Positions 1 to 8,453 of a stretch of DNA of 64,000 bases are shown here, piece by piece. The translations under genes were made by a program, and so were the position numbers. The DNA is from Streptococcus thermophilus. Its GTDB lineage: Bacteria; Bacillota; Bacilli; Lactobacillales; Streptococcaceae. The number at the start of each line of letters is the position of its first letter. Position 1 is the first letter of the stretch. The DNA lies in NCBI RefSeq assembly GCF_010120595.1, contig NZ_CP038020.1, positions 1,178,001 through 1,242,000 of the forward strand, in the 5' to 3' direction. The notes under the pieces were generated by a model that ran no database searches, was not told the DNA's origin, and worked only from the letters and a program-made list of their open reading frames with translations.

Positions 1-1198
1 TGTTTTCGTTGGTGGACAAGCCTATGGTTTGCGTAGCCGTGCTGGAAACTTTACCATGGATGAACTTCGTGAAGGTATCGAATACGCTCACGCTCGTGGC
101 GTTGACGTGCACGTTGCTTCTAACATGGTTACCCATGAAGGAAATGAAAAAGGTGCAGGTGAGTGGTTCCGTGAATTGCGTGATATGGGACTCGATGCCG
201 TTATTGCATCTGATCCAGCCTTGATTGAAATCTGTTCAACCTATGCTCCAGGCCTTAACATCCACTTGTCAACGCAAGCATCTGCGACAAACGTTGAAAC
301 TTTTCATTTTTGGAAACAGTATGGCTTGACTCGTGTTGTTTTAGCACGTGAGGTTACTATGGAAGAATTAGCTGAAATCCGTAAACGTACGGACCTTGAA
401 ATTGAGGCCTTTGTCCATGGTGCTATGTGTATCTCATACTCAGGTCGCTGTACCCTTTCTAACCACATGTCAGACCGTGATGCCAACCGTGGTGGTTGTT
501 CACAGTCATGCCGTTGGAAATATGACCTTTACGACATGCCATTCGGCCAAGAGCGAAAGAGTATTCACGGTGAAGTTCCTGAAGAATACTCAATGTCAGC
601 TGTTGACATGTGTATGATTGAAAACATCCCGGACCTTATCGATAATGGTGTTGATAGCCTGAAAATCGAAGGTCGTATGAAATCTGTCCATTACGTATCA
701 ACAGTTGCCAACTGTTACAAGGCGGCCTGTGATGCTTACATGGAAAGTGCAGAAGCCTTTTATGCTATTAAAGATGATTTGGTTAATGAGCTTTGGAAAG
801 TTGCCCAACGTGAATTGGCAACAGGTTTTTATTACAAGACTCCAACAGAAAACGAGCAACTCTTTGGTGCCCGTCGTAAGATTCCACAATACAAATTTGT
901 TGGTGAAGTAGTAGATTTTGACCCAGTAACTATGACAGCTACGATCCGTCAACGTAATGTTATCCTCGAAGGTGACCACGTTGAATTCTACGGACCAGGC
1001 TTCCGTCATTTCGAGTGTGAGATCAAAGATCTTCACGATGCTAATGGTAATAAGATTGATCGTGCACCAAACCCAATGGAACTTCTTACTATTACCGTGC
1101 CACAAGAAGTTAAACCTGGTGATATGATTCGTTCAACTAAAGAAGGTTTGATTAATCTCTACCAAAAAGACGGTTCAAGTAAGACTGTTCGTGCCTAA
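1..1198 (+). CDS. Peptidase U32 family protein (tRNA 5-hydroxyuridine / collagenase-like), 5' end outside window
   Basis: The reading frame is open from base 2, so the gene starts before the window; about 398 C-terminal residues are visible. It carries the U32 signature around bases 400-460 (EAFVHGAMC followed by SGRCTLS) and then the cysteine pair in GGCSQSC, which in this family fits iron-sulfur cluster binding. The C-terminal part (VKPGDMIRST) is the usual beta-barrel tail. Members in Gram-positive bacteria (YrrO/TrhP2 type) take part in prephenate-dependent hydroxylation of U34 in tRNA; older annotations call them collagenase-like proteases. The family is clear from the sequence, while the tRNA role is known only for homologues. 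The stop codon overlaps the ATG of the next, decayed gene (TAATG), which suggests translational coupling. Confidence 0.88.
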   Translation, partial: VFVGGQAYGLRSRAGNFTMDELREGIEYAHARGVDVHVASNMVTHEGNEKGAGEWFRELRDMGLDAVIASDPALIEICSTYAPGLNIHLSTQASATNVETFHFWKQYGLTRVVLAREVTMEELAEIRKRTDLEIEAFVHGAMCISYSGRCTLSNHMSDRDANRGGCSQSCRWKYDLYDMPFGQERKSIHGEVPEEYSMSAVDMCMIENIPDLIDNGVDSLKIEGRMKSVHYVSTVANCYKAACDAYMESAEAFYAIKDDLVNELWKVAQRELATGFYYKTPTENEQLFGARRKIPQYKFVGEVVDFDPVTMTATIRQRNVILEGDHVEFYGPGFRHFECEIKDLHDANGNKIDRAPNPMELLTITVPQEVKPGDMIRSTKEGLINLYQKDGSSKTVRA

Positions 1199-1517
1199 TG
1201 ACGAGAAAAATATATGGTCTCTTGGTAGATAATGAGAGCAGGTGCCAGCATTATCACACAGAGCTAGATATTGTTGCCCTAAAATGCTTCGATTGTCTGA
1301 AGTATTATGCTTGTTATCAGTGTCATGATAGCTTGGAGGAACACATAGCTTTCGAGCTTATCCTTGTCATCTCAAGCAGGACAAGGTCCTTATCTGTGGT
1401 GTTTATCAGCATGAGATGGTTATTGAGTAGTATCAAGAGGCAATAGCTTGCCCTAATTGTCACAGTGCTTTCAACCTAGCTTGTTCAAAGCATTATGATA
1501 TTTATTTTGAAAAATAA
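1198..1517 (+). pseudogene. CHY zinc-finger protein, broken by a frameshift and a stop
   Basis: The ATG overlaps the stop of the U32 gene. The first ~50 residues read as a CHY zinc finger (CQHYH, then CFDCLKYYACYQCH). Around base 1350 the frame shifts; the continuation in the next frame gives AYPCHLKQDK and ICGVYQHEM, a TAG at 1428-1430, then ACPNCHSAF and a natural stop at 1515-1517. The joined product would be about 105 residues, the normal size for small CHY proteins. With both a frameshift and a nonsense codon the gene is almost certainly dead. Function of the family is unknown beyond zinc binding. Confidence 0.85.
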
Positions 1518-1566
1518 AAAGATTGAAGATTCTGTTCACAGGAACAAAGTCTTCAATCTTTTTTTC
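1516..1566. terminator. Bidirectional rho-independent terminator
   Basis: A 12-bp stem (AAAGATTGAAGA paired with TCTTCAATCTTT) is flanked by A-runs on the left and T-runs on the right. It sits between the converging CHY pseudogene and bioY and can serve both. Confidence 0.85.
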
Positions 1567-1567
1567 T

Positions 1568-2107
1568 TTAGTTAAAGTAGCTATGATTTTTTAGAGCTTT
1601 TAATACTGGCTTAGTCACCAAAGTAACAATCAGACCTTTAATGAGGTCGGGAATGATAAAGGGTATCAAACCGACCACCACAGCTGCAGACCAACCCATC
1701 TTTCCAAGAAAGTGCAGGCTAAGGATACCACCGACAAAGACAAGCGCATCTCCCAAAACAAAAGCCAAAAAGCTTTTCCAGATAGGGGTCTTAGCATGGG
1801 TTAGTGCTGATGTGACAAGAGCAAAAAAAGGATAGGCAAGAAGATAGCCAGCTGAAGGACCAAAGAAGGATTGAAGCCCACCGCCACCTCCTGCGAAAAC
1901 GGGTAAACCAATAGCGCCAAGAATAAGATAGAGGATAGCAGAAAGAGTAGCTTCCCTCGGTTTAAAAACAGCAGCCACAAGTCCTACAGCAAAGGTCTGT
2001 AGAGTAATGGGAACTGCCCCAATCGGAATGATGATTTGAGCCAGTGCAGCAATAATAGCAGCACCAAAAGCTGGAAGAATAAGGGATAGTGTATGATTTT
2101 GTGTCAT
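1568..2107 (-). CDS. bioY: BioY, substrate-binding S component of the ECF biotin transporter
   Basis: A 179-residue integral membrane protein with about six hydrophobic segments and the BioY features GAVPITLQTF near residue 30 and GGGGGLQSFFGPSAGYL near residue 75. BioY captures biotin and works with a shared ECF energising module (EcfA1/A2/T) encoded elsewhere. The gene is single and bounded by a terminator on its 3' side. Its promoter region holds two BirA-like inverted repeats (listed separately), which supports biotin-controlled transport in a strain that likely depends on uptake. Confidence 0.93.
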   Translation of the reverse strand: MTQNHTLSLILPAFGAAIIAALAQIIIPIGAVPITLQTFAVGLVAAVFKPREATLSAILYLILGAIGLPVFAGGGGGLQSFFGPSAGYLLAYPFFALVTSALTHAKTPIWKSFLAFVLGDALVFVGGILSLHFLGKMGWSAAVVVGLIPFIIPDLIKGLIVTLVTKPVLKALKNHSYFN

Positions 2108-2110
2108 TTT

Positions 2111-2198
2111 AGTTAACCTCGAGCGATTTGATAGTTAACTTATCATACCAAGACCTACTATATTAGTCAACTCAAAAATAAAAATAGGTTAACTAATA
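2111..2198 (-). promoter_or_regulatory. bioY promoter with two BirA-like operators
   Basis: On the minus strand a TTGACT box (2165-2170) is spaced 17 bp from TATGAT (2142-2147). An inverted repeat TATTAGTTAAC / GTTGACTAATA with a 16-bp spacer (2188-2198 and 2161-2171) covers the -35 box. A second pair of GTTAAC half-sites, also 16 bp apart (2134-2139 and 2112-2117), lies between the -10 box and the start codon. Half-sites containing GTTAAC/GTTGAC with a 14-16 bp gap are what is known for Gram-positive BirA operators, so biotin-responsive repression is the likely role. Confidence 0.75.
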
Positions 2199-2201
2199 TA
2201 C

Positions 2202-2492
2202 TTAACCTCGTTGAGATATGATTTTTAGACGTTTAATGTCTTTTAGTTCAATCATACTGATAACTTTGTCCTGCTCGATAAAGATAGCTTGACGTTGGCT
2301 GTCATAACGATTGATGTAGCCCTTATAGGTCCTATGATTAGAAGCCAGCATGATCATTTGTTTATTATCAATAGCATGATAGATATCATTGATAAGCTGA
2401 TTTTGCATTAGGTGGACAGGTTTGCTGTAACCTGTTTCCACAAACTGATGAAGCTGATGCTTTACCGCTTCTAAAAAGTTTATCATGGTCAT
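2202..2492 (-). CDS. Small hypothetical protein, weakly YolD-like
   Basis: A 96-residue soluble protein. The C-terminal half alternates short beta-like segments (MIMLASNHRTYKGYINRYD, then AIFIEQDKVISMIELKDIK), resembling the small barrel of YolD-like proteins, but this is a visual impression and not a firm family assignment. The start is supported by a GAGG sequence just upstream. Its stop lies at the edge of the bioY operator region, so it is upstream of bioY on the same strand but bioY has its own promoter. No function can be assigned. Confidence 0.6.
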   Translation of the reverse strand: MTMINFLEAVKHQLHQFVETGYSKPVHLMQNQLINDIYHAIDNKQMIMLASNHRTYKGYINRYDSQRQAIFIEQDKVISMIELKDIKRLKIISQRG

Positions 2493-2611
2493 TTACCTCG
2501 TTTCTTGATAAAATAATTATAGCATGAAAGGTGAAAGTTTGTGGATAACTTCATTCTAAAACACATAATTTTCACAGAAAAAAAACGAATAAAGCTAGTG
2601 GAGGTAAGCAA

Positions 2612-2824
2612 ATGGCAGAATTTTCATTTGAAATTGAAGAAAAACTCTTGGTCTTGTCTGAGAATGACAAGGGGTGGACTAAGGAACTCAATCGTGTGAG
2701 CTTTAATGGCGCACCAGCTAAGTATGATATCCGTACGTGGAGTCCAGACCATACCAAGATGGGCAAGGGAATTACCCTTAGTAACGAAGAATTCCAAGTT
2801 CTCGTTGACGCCTTCAAAAACTAA
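2612..2824 (+). CDS. YdbC-type PC4-like single-strand DNA-binding protein
   Basis: A 70-residue protein with a GTGGAGG ribosome-binding site before its ATG. The motif FNGAPAKYDIRTWSPDHTKM and the ending LSNEEFQVLVDAF match the bacterial PC4/YdbC family, whose Lactococcus member is a homodimer that binds single-stranded DNA. It is therefore probably a cytoplasmic ssDNA-binding protein involved in transcription or replication; the biological role in streptococci is not established. It is monocistronic and followed by a strong terminator. Confidence 0.85.
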   Translation: MAEFSFEIEEKLLVLSENDKGWTKELNRVSFNGAPAKYDIRTWSPDHTKMGKGITLSNEEFQVLVDAFKN

Positions 2825-2860
2825 AACAAGGTCAGCATGGTGCTAGCCTTGTTTTTTTTT
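2823..2860 (+). terminator. Terminator of the PC4-like gene
   Basis: AACAAGG pairs with CCTTGTT across an imperfect inner stem, followed by a run of ten T. It directly abuts the stop codon of the converging mntH. Confidence 0.85.
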
Positions 2861-4193
2861 AAAACGTATCAAAGATAAGTTTGAGATTGAGAATGGTTAG
2901 GACAATAGCGATGGTATAACCGAGGTAGGTATTCCACTTGGCATTGACGTGTTTTCCCATGAGTGATTTTTTAGAAGTGTAGTAAATCAAAGGGAAAATA
3001 GAGAATGGCAAGGCAATTGAAAGGAATACTTGTGAATACACCAAGAGTTGATCCAGTGTCTTTTCTTGATCGCCGTAGAGAATAGCTACAATGATAACAG
3101 GTAGCAGGGCGAAGAGACGTGTGAACAAACGAATTACCCACTTTGGTAACCTCATGTGGAGGAAACCTTCCATGACAATTTGACCACTCAAAGTACCAGT
3201 GATAGTAGAGTTTTGACCACTAGCCAAGAGCGCCAAGGCAAAGAGAGTTGAAAGTGTCGAACTAGCTAACGCACCAGCAATCTTAGAGTCCTGAAGGGCA
3301 TTGTACATTTGTGAGAAGGCTGAAATATCAGAAGCGTGACCAAAGAAGAGAGCTGCCCCCAAAATCAAGAGGAGGGAGTTAACCACAAAGGCCAAAGACA
3401 ATTGAATGTTGGAGTCCCAGGTCATGAAACGGACAGCCTTGGTCACGTCTTTATCATCTGAATAGTCAACCTTACGAGTCTGTGACAAGGATGAGTGCAA
3501 GTAGAGGTTATGTGGCATAACGGTTGCCCCCACAATCCCAAGTGCCAAAGTCAATTGGTTGGTGTCCCCAGCAGCATGTGGCTCGAAGAGTGCTGGCGTA
3601 GGAAGATAACCCTCGAGGATTCCCGCAACACTAGGCTCAGACAAGGCTACTAGATAGGCAAAGATAACCAAGATGGTCAAAATTAAGGTTGAAACAATAG
3701 CCTCGATTTTCCTGAATCCCAGCTTCATGATGAGCAGGAGTAGGAAGACGTCAAGGACTGTCACCAGAATAGCAACCATGATTGGAATACCAAAGAGTAG
3801 GTTAAGAGCGATGCCAGAACCAAGTACCTCAGCCAAGTCCGTCGCCATTAAGGCCAGCTCAAGAATCACCCAAAGCGTGTATCGCAACCATTTAGGTGAG
3901 TGGTAGGCAGTCGCTTGAGCTAGGTCCATTTGGGTCACAACCCCTAATTTTCCGGCCATTTGTTGCAACTGCATAGCGATTAATGATGAAATTAAGATGA
4001 CAAAGAGTAGGCTGTACTTGTAGGTCGCCCCACCGACGACACTTGTTATCCAGTTCCCTGGATCCATGTAACCCACGGCCACAAGAGCCCCAGGTCCCAA
4101 GAAAGCCTTAAGATTTTGCCAAAAACGATTATTATTAGGTGTATCTACGGATTGGTTTACCTCAGAAAGGGAAACCTTTTTTGAAAATGTCAT
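2859..4193 (-). CDS. mntH: MntH, proton-coupled Mn2+/divalent metal importer (Nramp family)
   Basis: A 444-residue polytopic protein with the Nramp metal-binding signatures: DPGN in the first transmembrane helix (residues 44-47) and VMPHNLYLH in the sixth. The length fits the family. It imports Mn2+, and to some extent Fe2+, using the proton gradient, which in streptococci supports the manganese superoxide dismutase and oxidative stress resistance. It is a single gene with its own promoter and an AGAGG ribosome-binding site 6 bp before the ATG. Confidence 0.95.
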   Translation of the reverse strand: MTFSKKVSLSEVNQSVDTPNNNRFWQNLKAFLGPGALVAVGYMDPGNWITSVVGGATYKYSLLFVILISSLIAMQLQQMAGKLGVVTQMDLAQATAYHSPKWLRYTLWVILELALMATDLAEVLGSGIALNLLFGIPIMVAILVTVLDVFLLLLIMKLGFRKIEAIVSTLILTILVIFAYLVALSEPSVAGILEGYLPTPALFEPHAAGDTNQLTLALGIVGATVMPHNLYLHSSLSQTRKVDYSDDKDVTKAVRFMTWDSNIQLSLAFVVNSLLLILGAALFFGHASDISAFSQMYNALQDSKIAGALASSTLSTLFALALLASGQNSTITGTLSGQIVMEGFLHMRLPKWVIRLFTRLFALLPVIIVAILYGDQEKTLDQLLVYSQVFLSIALPFSIFPLIYYTSKKSLMGKHVNAKWNTYLGYTIAIVLTILNLKLIFDTF

Positions 4194-4257
4194 AAATACC
4201 TCTTTCTAAGTCGCATCTGCCTAAAAGTGTATTATTTCTAGACAGACGGACAGTTCT

Positions 4258-4285
4258 ATTATAACACTATGAGCTAGATATGCAA
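4258..4285 (-). promoter_or_regulatory. mntH promoter
   Basis: Minus-strand TTGCAT (4280-4285) and a perfect TATAAT (4258-4263) with a 16-bp spacer, about 65 bp before the mntH start. No convincing MntR-type operator was recognised. Confidence 0.6.
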
Positions 4286-4387
4286 GGTTTTCGAAAGGTT
4301 TTGACTTTTTAATCATTAATGTTGTATCCCTACTTTTTATACTAAAGTATAGGAGTACATATATTACTATATTGGGAAGAAAAATAA

Positions 4388-4696
4388 TTGAAAGCATTTC
4401 AACTAACAGCCAAGAAAAAGATTGCTTTGAAACTCTTAGCTGTCATTGCGGATGTTTTGGTGATTTATATCATTAACATACAAACGAATCAACCAGACAA
4501 TTTATCTGCAAATTACATGGAGTGCCTTAAAAATCCTGAAATAACAGAAAATTACATCGGTCTCTGGAAGTCTCATTGGTATGAAGAAAATAAAGCATAG
4601 CTTTATCCTGCTAAACAATACGCGATTTATGCAGAAGTAGCCCTAGCTTGTTTATCAGCTTGGATCGCAGCATCAAAAGCAAAATTTTGGAAATAA
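4388..4696 (+). pseudogene. Small membrane protein gene interrupted by an amber stop
   Basis: From a TTG start a 70-codon frame with one hydrophobic segment (LLAVIADVLVIYIINI) ends at TAG 4598-4600. The same frame then continues for 31 codons (YAIYAEVALACLSAWIAA) to TAA at 4694-4696, with a hydrophobic character expected of a second membrane segment. The simplest reading is a ~102-residue two-helix membrane protein inactivated by one nonsense mutation. The family was not recognised, and the start is uncertain because no strong ribosome-binding site precedes it. Confidence 0.55.
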
Positions 4697-4703
4697 GAAA
4701 ATG

Positions 4704-4732
4704 TTTCTCTCATTTCGAGAGAAGCGTTATTT
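4704..4732 (+). terminator. Terminator-like hairpin
   Basis: TTCTCTC and GAGAGAA form a 7-bp stem with a 5-base loop, followed by a weak T-rich tail, just after the small membrane pseudogene. Confidence 0.5.
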
Positions 4733-4736
4733 CATA

Positions 4737-5101
4737 TTACCCGATGTGAGTCTTATATTGACTGAAGATTTCGTTAATATCATCTTCAACCAAGTGATAG
4801 ATTTTCCAGTCAAATTCAGTTCTAGCAACATAACCAAGACTGTGTAACAAAAAATCATATAATCTTCATAAAAATCAGAGATGCAGGGGAGGAGTAGTTC
4901 ACTGATATCAGATGAACAGAGTTTTTCTTAAGGAATGTTATTTTCTTCACAATAAAATGCAAGTGCTTGGTCGAGAAAATAATCTGTGCGATCTCTGGAA
5001 AAGTCAAATTGACTTTCTTCTGTCTTTGTCTTAGGATGCTCGACCACAGTTTATTCTTTCTTAAAAAGGTACTTCAGTTTTTGAACACGTTTACACCTCA
5101 T
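4737..5101 (-). pseudogene. Decayed minus-strand gene of unknown function
   Basis: Reading the minus strand from an ATG at 5099-5101, one can follow a ~120-codon coding path: an opening basic segment, a stop, DRTDYFLDQALAFYCEE, another stop, ISELLLPCISDFYED, a frameshift near 4840, then YVARTEFDWKIYHLVEDD and a natural TAA at 4737-4739. The consistent acidic, soluble composition across the breaks argues for a real former gene rather than chance. It lies just past the displaced lysS terminator. No family was recognised. Confidence 0.5.
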
Positions 5102-5137
5102 ATAAAAATATTCCATTATTTGACTAATGGGATATCA
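5101..5137 (-). terminator. lysS terminator, separated from lysS by the transposon
   Basis: On the minus strand ATCCCATTA / TAATGGAAT forms a 9-bp stem with a 6-base loop, followed by ATTTTTATA. It lies directly left of the 8-bp repeat TATTATTT (5139-5146), whose second copy overlaps the lysS stop codon 5.5 kb away. Removing the insert places this hairpin immediately after lysS. Confidence 0.75.
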
Positions 5138-5146
5138 TTATTATTT

Positions 5147-6557
5147 GGCTCTATAATTTCTGTAGTGGGTAAAACTACTGTAGGGATTATAGAGCTTTTT
5201 GAGTGTACACAAAAAGTCCCATAAGAACTATAATGAAAAGCAACCAAACCATCATTAGGAAGAACTTATGAGACTTATTAAGAATAACACAGAATTAATC
5301 GGAATCAAAGACCAAAATATCAAGATTTCACTTGTTTTTGAAACTGACACTCATATCGAGATTCAAGCAAAACTTGATTACCCTGCACCATCATGTCCTC
5401 ATTGCCATGGAAAGATGATCAAGTACGACTTTCAAAAGCCTTCTAAAATCCCTCTTCTCGAGCAAGCGGGAACACCAACTCTACTACGTCTGAAAAAACG
5501 TCATTTCCAGTGTAAAAATTGTAGGAGAGTCACGGTAGCTGAGACATCTATCGTTGAGAAAAACTGCTAAATCTCCAATCTAGGCCGACAAAAGGTCTCA
5601 CAACTCCTCACTGAGAAGATGTCACTCACGGATATTGCCAGAAGACTTCGCGTGTCGACGTCCACTGTCTATAGTAAGCTTGATCAGTTTACTTTCAAGG
5701 AACATTATGACAAACTCCCTGCTGTTATGTCCTGGGATGAGTTTGGGTTCAAGAAAGGGGAATTGGCTTTTGTAGCGCAGAATTATGAGACAAACGAACT
5801 CATAACCATCCTTGATAATCGCCGCCAAACTACTATACGAAACTACTTTTTGAAGTATCCATTGAAAGTCCGACAACAGGTACAGTTTATCACGATGGAT
5901 ATGTCTGGAGCTTATATTCCACTGGCTCGCAAGCTCTTTCCAAACGCAAAAATCGTTCTTGATCGTTTCCACATCATCCAGCACCTTGGACGTGCCTTTT
6001 TAAAGACAAGAATTGCAATTATGAACCAGTTCGATAAGAAGTCACTACCCTATCGAGCCCTGAAAAATCACTGGCGACTCTTCCAAAAGGACAGCCGTAA
6101 ACTATCTCTCAACTCTTTTTATTCAAAGACTTTCCGCCAAACTTTAGCACCACATGAAGTTGTTGCGAAGACACTAGTCTTTTCAAAAGAGCTTACTGAC
6201 TACTATACACTTTATCAGCTTTTGCTTTTTCACTTTCAGGAGAAGAGAGTAGATAAGTTCTTTGAACTGATAGAGGAAAATAGGAGCAAGGTCAATCATT
6301 ATTTTCAAACTGTCTTTAGGACTTTTCTTAGACACAAGCAATACATCAAAAACGCACTAGAAACGGACTATTCAAACGCGAAACTTGAAGCGACTAACAA
6401 GTTGATTAAAGACATCAAACGATTGGGCTTTGGTTTTAGAAACTTTATCAACTTTAAGAAGCGTGTCTTCATCACACTGAACATACATAAAAAAAGGACC
6501 TATCCGGTCCTCTCTAGATGTTAGCTTTTCGTCACCCACTACAGTTGACAAAGAGCC
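5147..6557 (+). mobile_element. ISL3-family insertion sequence (IS1193-like), copy 1
   Basis: This 1411-bp element runs from GGCTCTATAATTTCTGTAG to a matching inverted end (ACTACAGTTGACAAAGAGCC) at 6557. Both ends are intact and the length is identical to copy 3 at 40754-42164. The octamers on its two sides (TATTATTT and TTAAAATT) differ, so it did not insert here as a simple event; see the composite transposon. Confidence 0.85.
5268..6524 (+). pseudogene. ISL3-family transposase, nonsense-mutated (copy 1)
   Basis: A 418-codon frame holding an N-terminal zinc-finger pair (CPHCHGK and CKNCRR), a helix-turn-helix (LTDIARRLRVSTSTVY) and the transposase core with MDMSGAY, LDRFHIIQHL and the late SNAKLEATNKLIK segment. 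Codon 101 is TAA (5568-5570) where copy 3 has CAA, so the product is cut after the zinc finger. The rest stays open and in frame, indicating very recent inactivation. It could still move if another copy supplied transposase, but copy 3 is also broken. Confidence 0.88.
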
Positions 6558-6659
6558 TTAAAATTTTTATTTTTTCACTGTCCACTATAAGGGGAGTATA
6601 TCAGGTTAAAAATCCAGTTTTTAGAGTGTTTTTTGTTTATGTGTTAAAAATAATTTTTA

Positions 6660-7277
6660 CTAAAAATTTTGAAATACAACGATTATAGCTGATAGTATCA
6701 TAGCTATACCACCGATGTAGGCAATCCACTTTTCAGAATGTTTTCCAAGTACGTTTCCAATATTTGAAGCAAAAAAACTATATAAATAATCGTTGATTAA
6801 ACCAACAATTAGATAGGTCAAACTTAATATTATAGTTTGTAATAAAAACGGAGAGTTGTGATTAATGAATTGAGGTAAAAACGAAGCAAAGAAAATAATG
6901 TTTTTAGGATTTAAAAATATCAATAAAAATCCATTTTTAAAGGCTTCTCCTTTTTCAGGAGGTACCATTTTTTCAGCTTTATCTTTCACCTTATTAGCAT
7001 CAAGAAAACTTTTGATTCCTAAATAGATAAGATAAGCGATTCCAAGTAGACGTAAAATTGCATACAAGGTTTCTGAAGTTTTAAGTATAGTTCCAATCCC
7101 AATAAAGGAGAGGATTAGACAAACAAGTCCTCCCCAGAAACTTCCCCAAACAATTTCATAAGCTGTTTTTTTCCCATGAGTCATACTAGTAGTTATAAGA
7201 TAAGTTACTGTTGGTCCAGGGGGGGAAATAAGTAGAATGCAAGCGATAGTGTATGATATCCAAGTAGATAGTGACAT
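6660..7277 (-). CDS. LysE/RhtB-family amino-acid-type exporter
   Basis: A 205-residue membrane protein with about six hydrophobic segments. The N-terminal PPGPTVTYLITTSMTHGKK and central FLNPKNIIFFASFLPQF are the hallmarks of LysE/RhtB efflux permeases, which export amino acids and related small molecules using the proton gradient. It starts 1 bp after the stop of the methyltransferase-like gene, so the two form an operon. The region is clearly more AT-rich than the flanking chromosome, consistent with arrival on the transposon. The substrate cannot be told from sequence; the partner suggests a modified small metabolite (inference). Confidence 0.85.
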   Translation of the reverse strand: MSLSTWISYTIACILLISPPGPTVTYLITTSMTHGKKTAYEIVWGSFWGGLVCLILSFIGIGTILKTSETLYAILRLLGIAYLIYLGIKSFLDANKVKDKAEKMVPPEKGEAFKNGFLLIFLNPKNIIFFASFLPQFINHNSPFLLQTIILSLTYLIVGLINDYLYSFFASNIGNVLGKHSEKWIAYIGGIAMILSAIIVVFQNF

Positions 7278-7278
7278 A

Positions 7279-8274
7279 TTATTTTTCCTTTATGACTCTG
7301 TATTTTATTTCGTTTTTATTTAAGTTCAGTAATGCGACTGGAAGATCGGTATGTACAAACTGATTAGGAGTTAATGCTGGTGTCATATTAGATAAAAAGC
7401 TTAAAAGATTATTTTTGCTATTAGATGCGTAGATTGTATAGAAATTTCCAGAATTCCAATTTATGACAGCATAGTTAAAGAAGTCAGCTAAAATGTTTTT
7501 AAATGTGTCAATTGTAACAAGACTATTATTCATATTTGTTAATACATTGTCTTTTTTCAATTGAATGGCTTTTTGTGAGAAAAATCTATTTTTAAAAAGT
7601 GAGTCTTTGATATGTTCTCTTTTTAGAAATTCCGTAATATCTTTATTGGAAAATTTCTCAATAAAACCAATTATACCATCTTTTTTAAGCTTTTCTTTTG
7701 TAAATTTTATTTGTTTAGCTCTATCTGGGCTGTACATCTGAAATGTTGTATCTTCTATTATGACGTCAAAACCATTGAAATTAGGAAATAATTCTCTGAT
7801 ATTTGAGTTGGTTATTTTATTGTAAGGGGATAGAATAAATTTTGAATGTAGTGGCTTGCCATATCTAAAAAAATTATCCTGATTAGCTTTTGTTGGGCTA
7901 CAAGATAAAGTTTTTATCTTGCCATTGCTCAAATTTCCAATTGTTCTAGCCATTGTTCCTTCAGCGGCTCCGAGAACATATAAATACTGTGTACCATCTC
8001 TTTTTTCTAAGTAATCTTTTAATGCTGATCCAATGCGACATTCTTCCTCCAATATAAAGGGAATACTTGAGTAGAAATGCTTGTCGAATTGTCCTTGCAA
8101 TTTTCTATGATTTAAATAAAAAGATGACATTTTTTCGTCATTTTTAAATAAATTGATATCACCTAAATAAGTATTGTTTGGTTCTCCCAACTCGCCTAAT
8201 GCGGTTTTCTCAAAAAAATCTGCAAGTACACCTGTTCTAGGGGCGGTGGTAATACTATCTTTAATGTTTTTCAT
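7279..8274 (-). CDS. Putative class I SAM-dependent methyltransferase-like protein
   Basis: 331 residues from the ATG at 8272-8274, chosen because an AGGAGG ribosome-binding site lies 6 bp before it; a longer frame starts further upstream but inside the promoter. A Rossmann-like core is visible: YLYVLGAAEGTMAR (residues 97-110, a glycine-containing motif I), then LSCSPTKAN, the acidic strand FDVIIEDTTFQ (169-179) and KKDGIIGFIEKFS. This order resembles class I methyltransferases but no subfamily was recognised. Operon with the LysE-type exporter; AT-rich cargo of the composite transposon. Could also be a catalytically different Rossmann enzyme. Confidence 0.6.
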   Translation of the reverse strand: MKNIKDSITTAPRTGVLADFFEKTALGELGEPNNTYLGDINLFKNDEKMSSFYLNHRKLQGQFDKHFYSSIPFILEEECRIGSALKDYLEKRDGTQYLYVLGAAEGTMARTIGNLSNGKIKTLSCSPTKANQDNFFRYGKPLHSKFILSPYNKITNSNIRELFPNFNGFDVIIEDTTFQMYSPDRAKQIKFTKEKLKKDGIIGFIEKFSNKDITEFLKREHIKDSLFKNRFFSQKAIQLKKDNVLTNMNNSLVTIDTFKNILADFFNYAVINWNSGNFYTIYASNSKNNLLSFLSNMTPALTPNQFVHTDLPVALLNLNKNEIKYRVIKEK

Positions 8275-8296
8275 AAATTTCCTCCTGTATGTTATA

Positions 8297-8324
8297 ATTA
8301 TACACAAAAAAGAGTGAATCGCAA
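8297..8324 (-). promoter_or_regulatory. Promoter of the methyltransferase-exporter operon
   Basis: Minus-strand TTGCGA (8319-8324) and TATAAT (8297-8302), 16 bp apart, 23 bp before the start codon. Confidence 0.6.
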
Positions 8325-8453
8325 CCAAAAAGATAGAATTTTTAGAAAATTATAAAAATTGTACAAACTTTGAAGAAATCTTTCTTTTATAAATTTCTAT
8401 TTAATTGTGCAAGATAAGTTTAAAAGAGTAAAATGAATTCTGAACTGTTAGTA

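Noticed and set aside
698..1105. Long open frame on the minus strand inside the U32 gene
   Set aside because: It is the reverse shadow of a well-supported gene and has no start signals or recognisable protein features.
5139..6565. ISL3 copy 1 as a simple insertion with its own target duplication
   Set aside because: The flanking octamers TATTATTT and TTAAAATT differ; the partner octamer is at the far end of copy 2.
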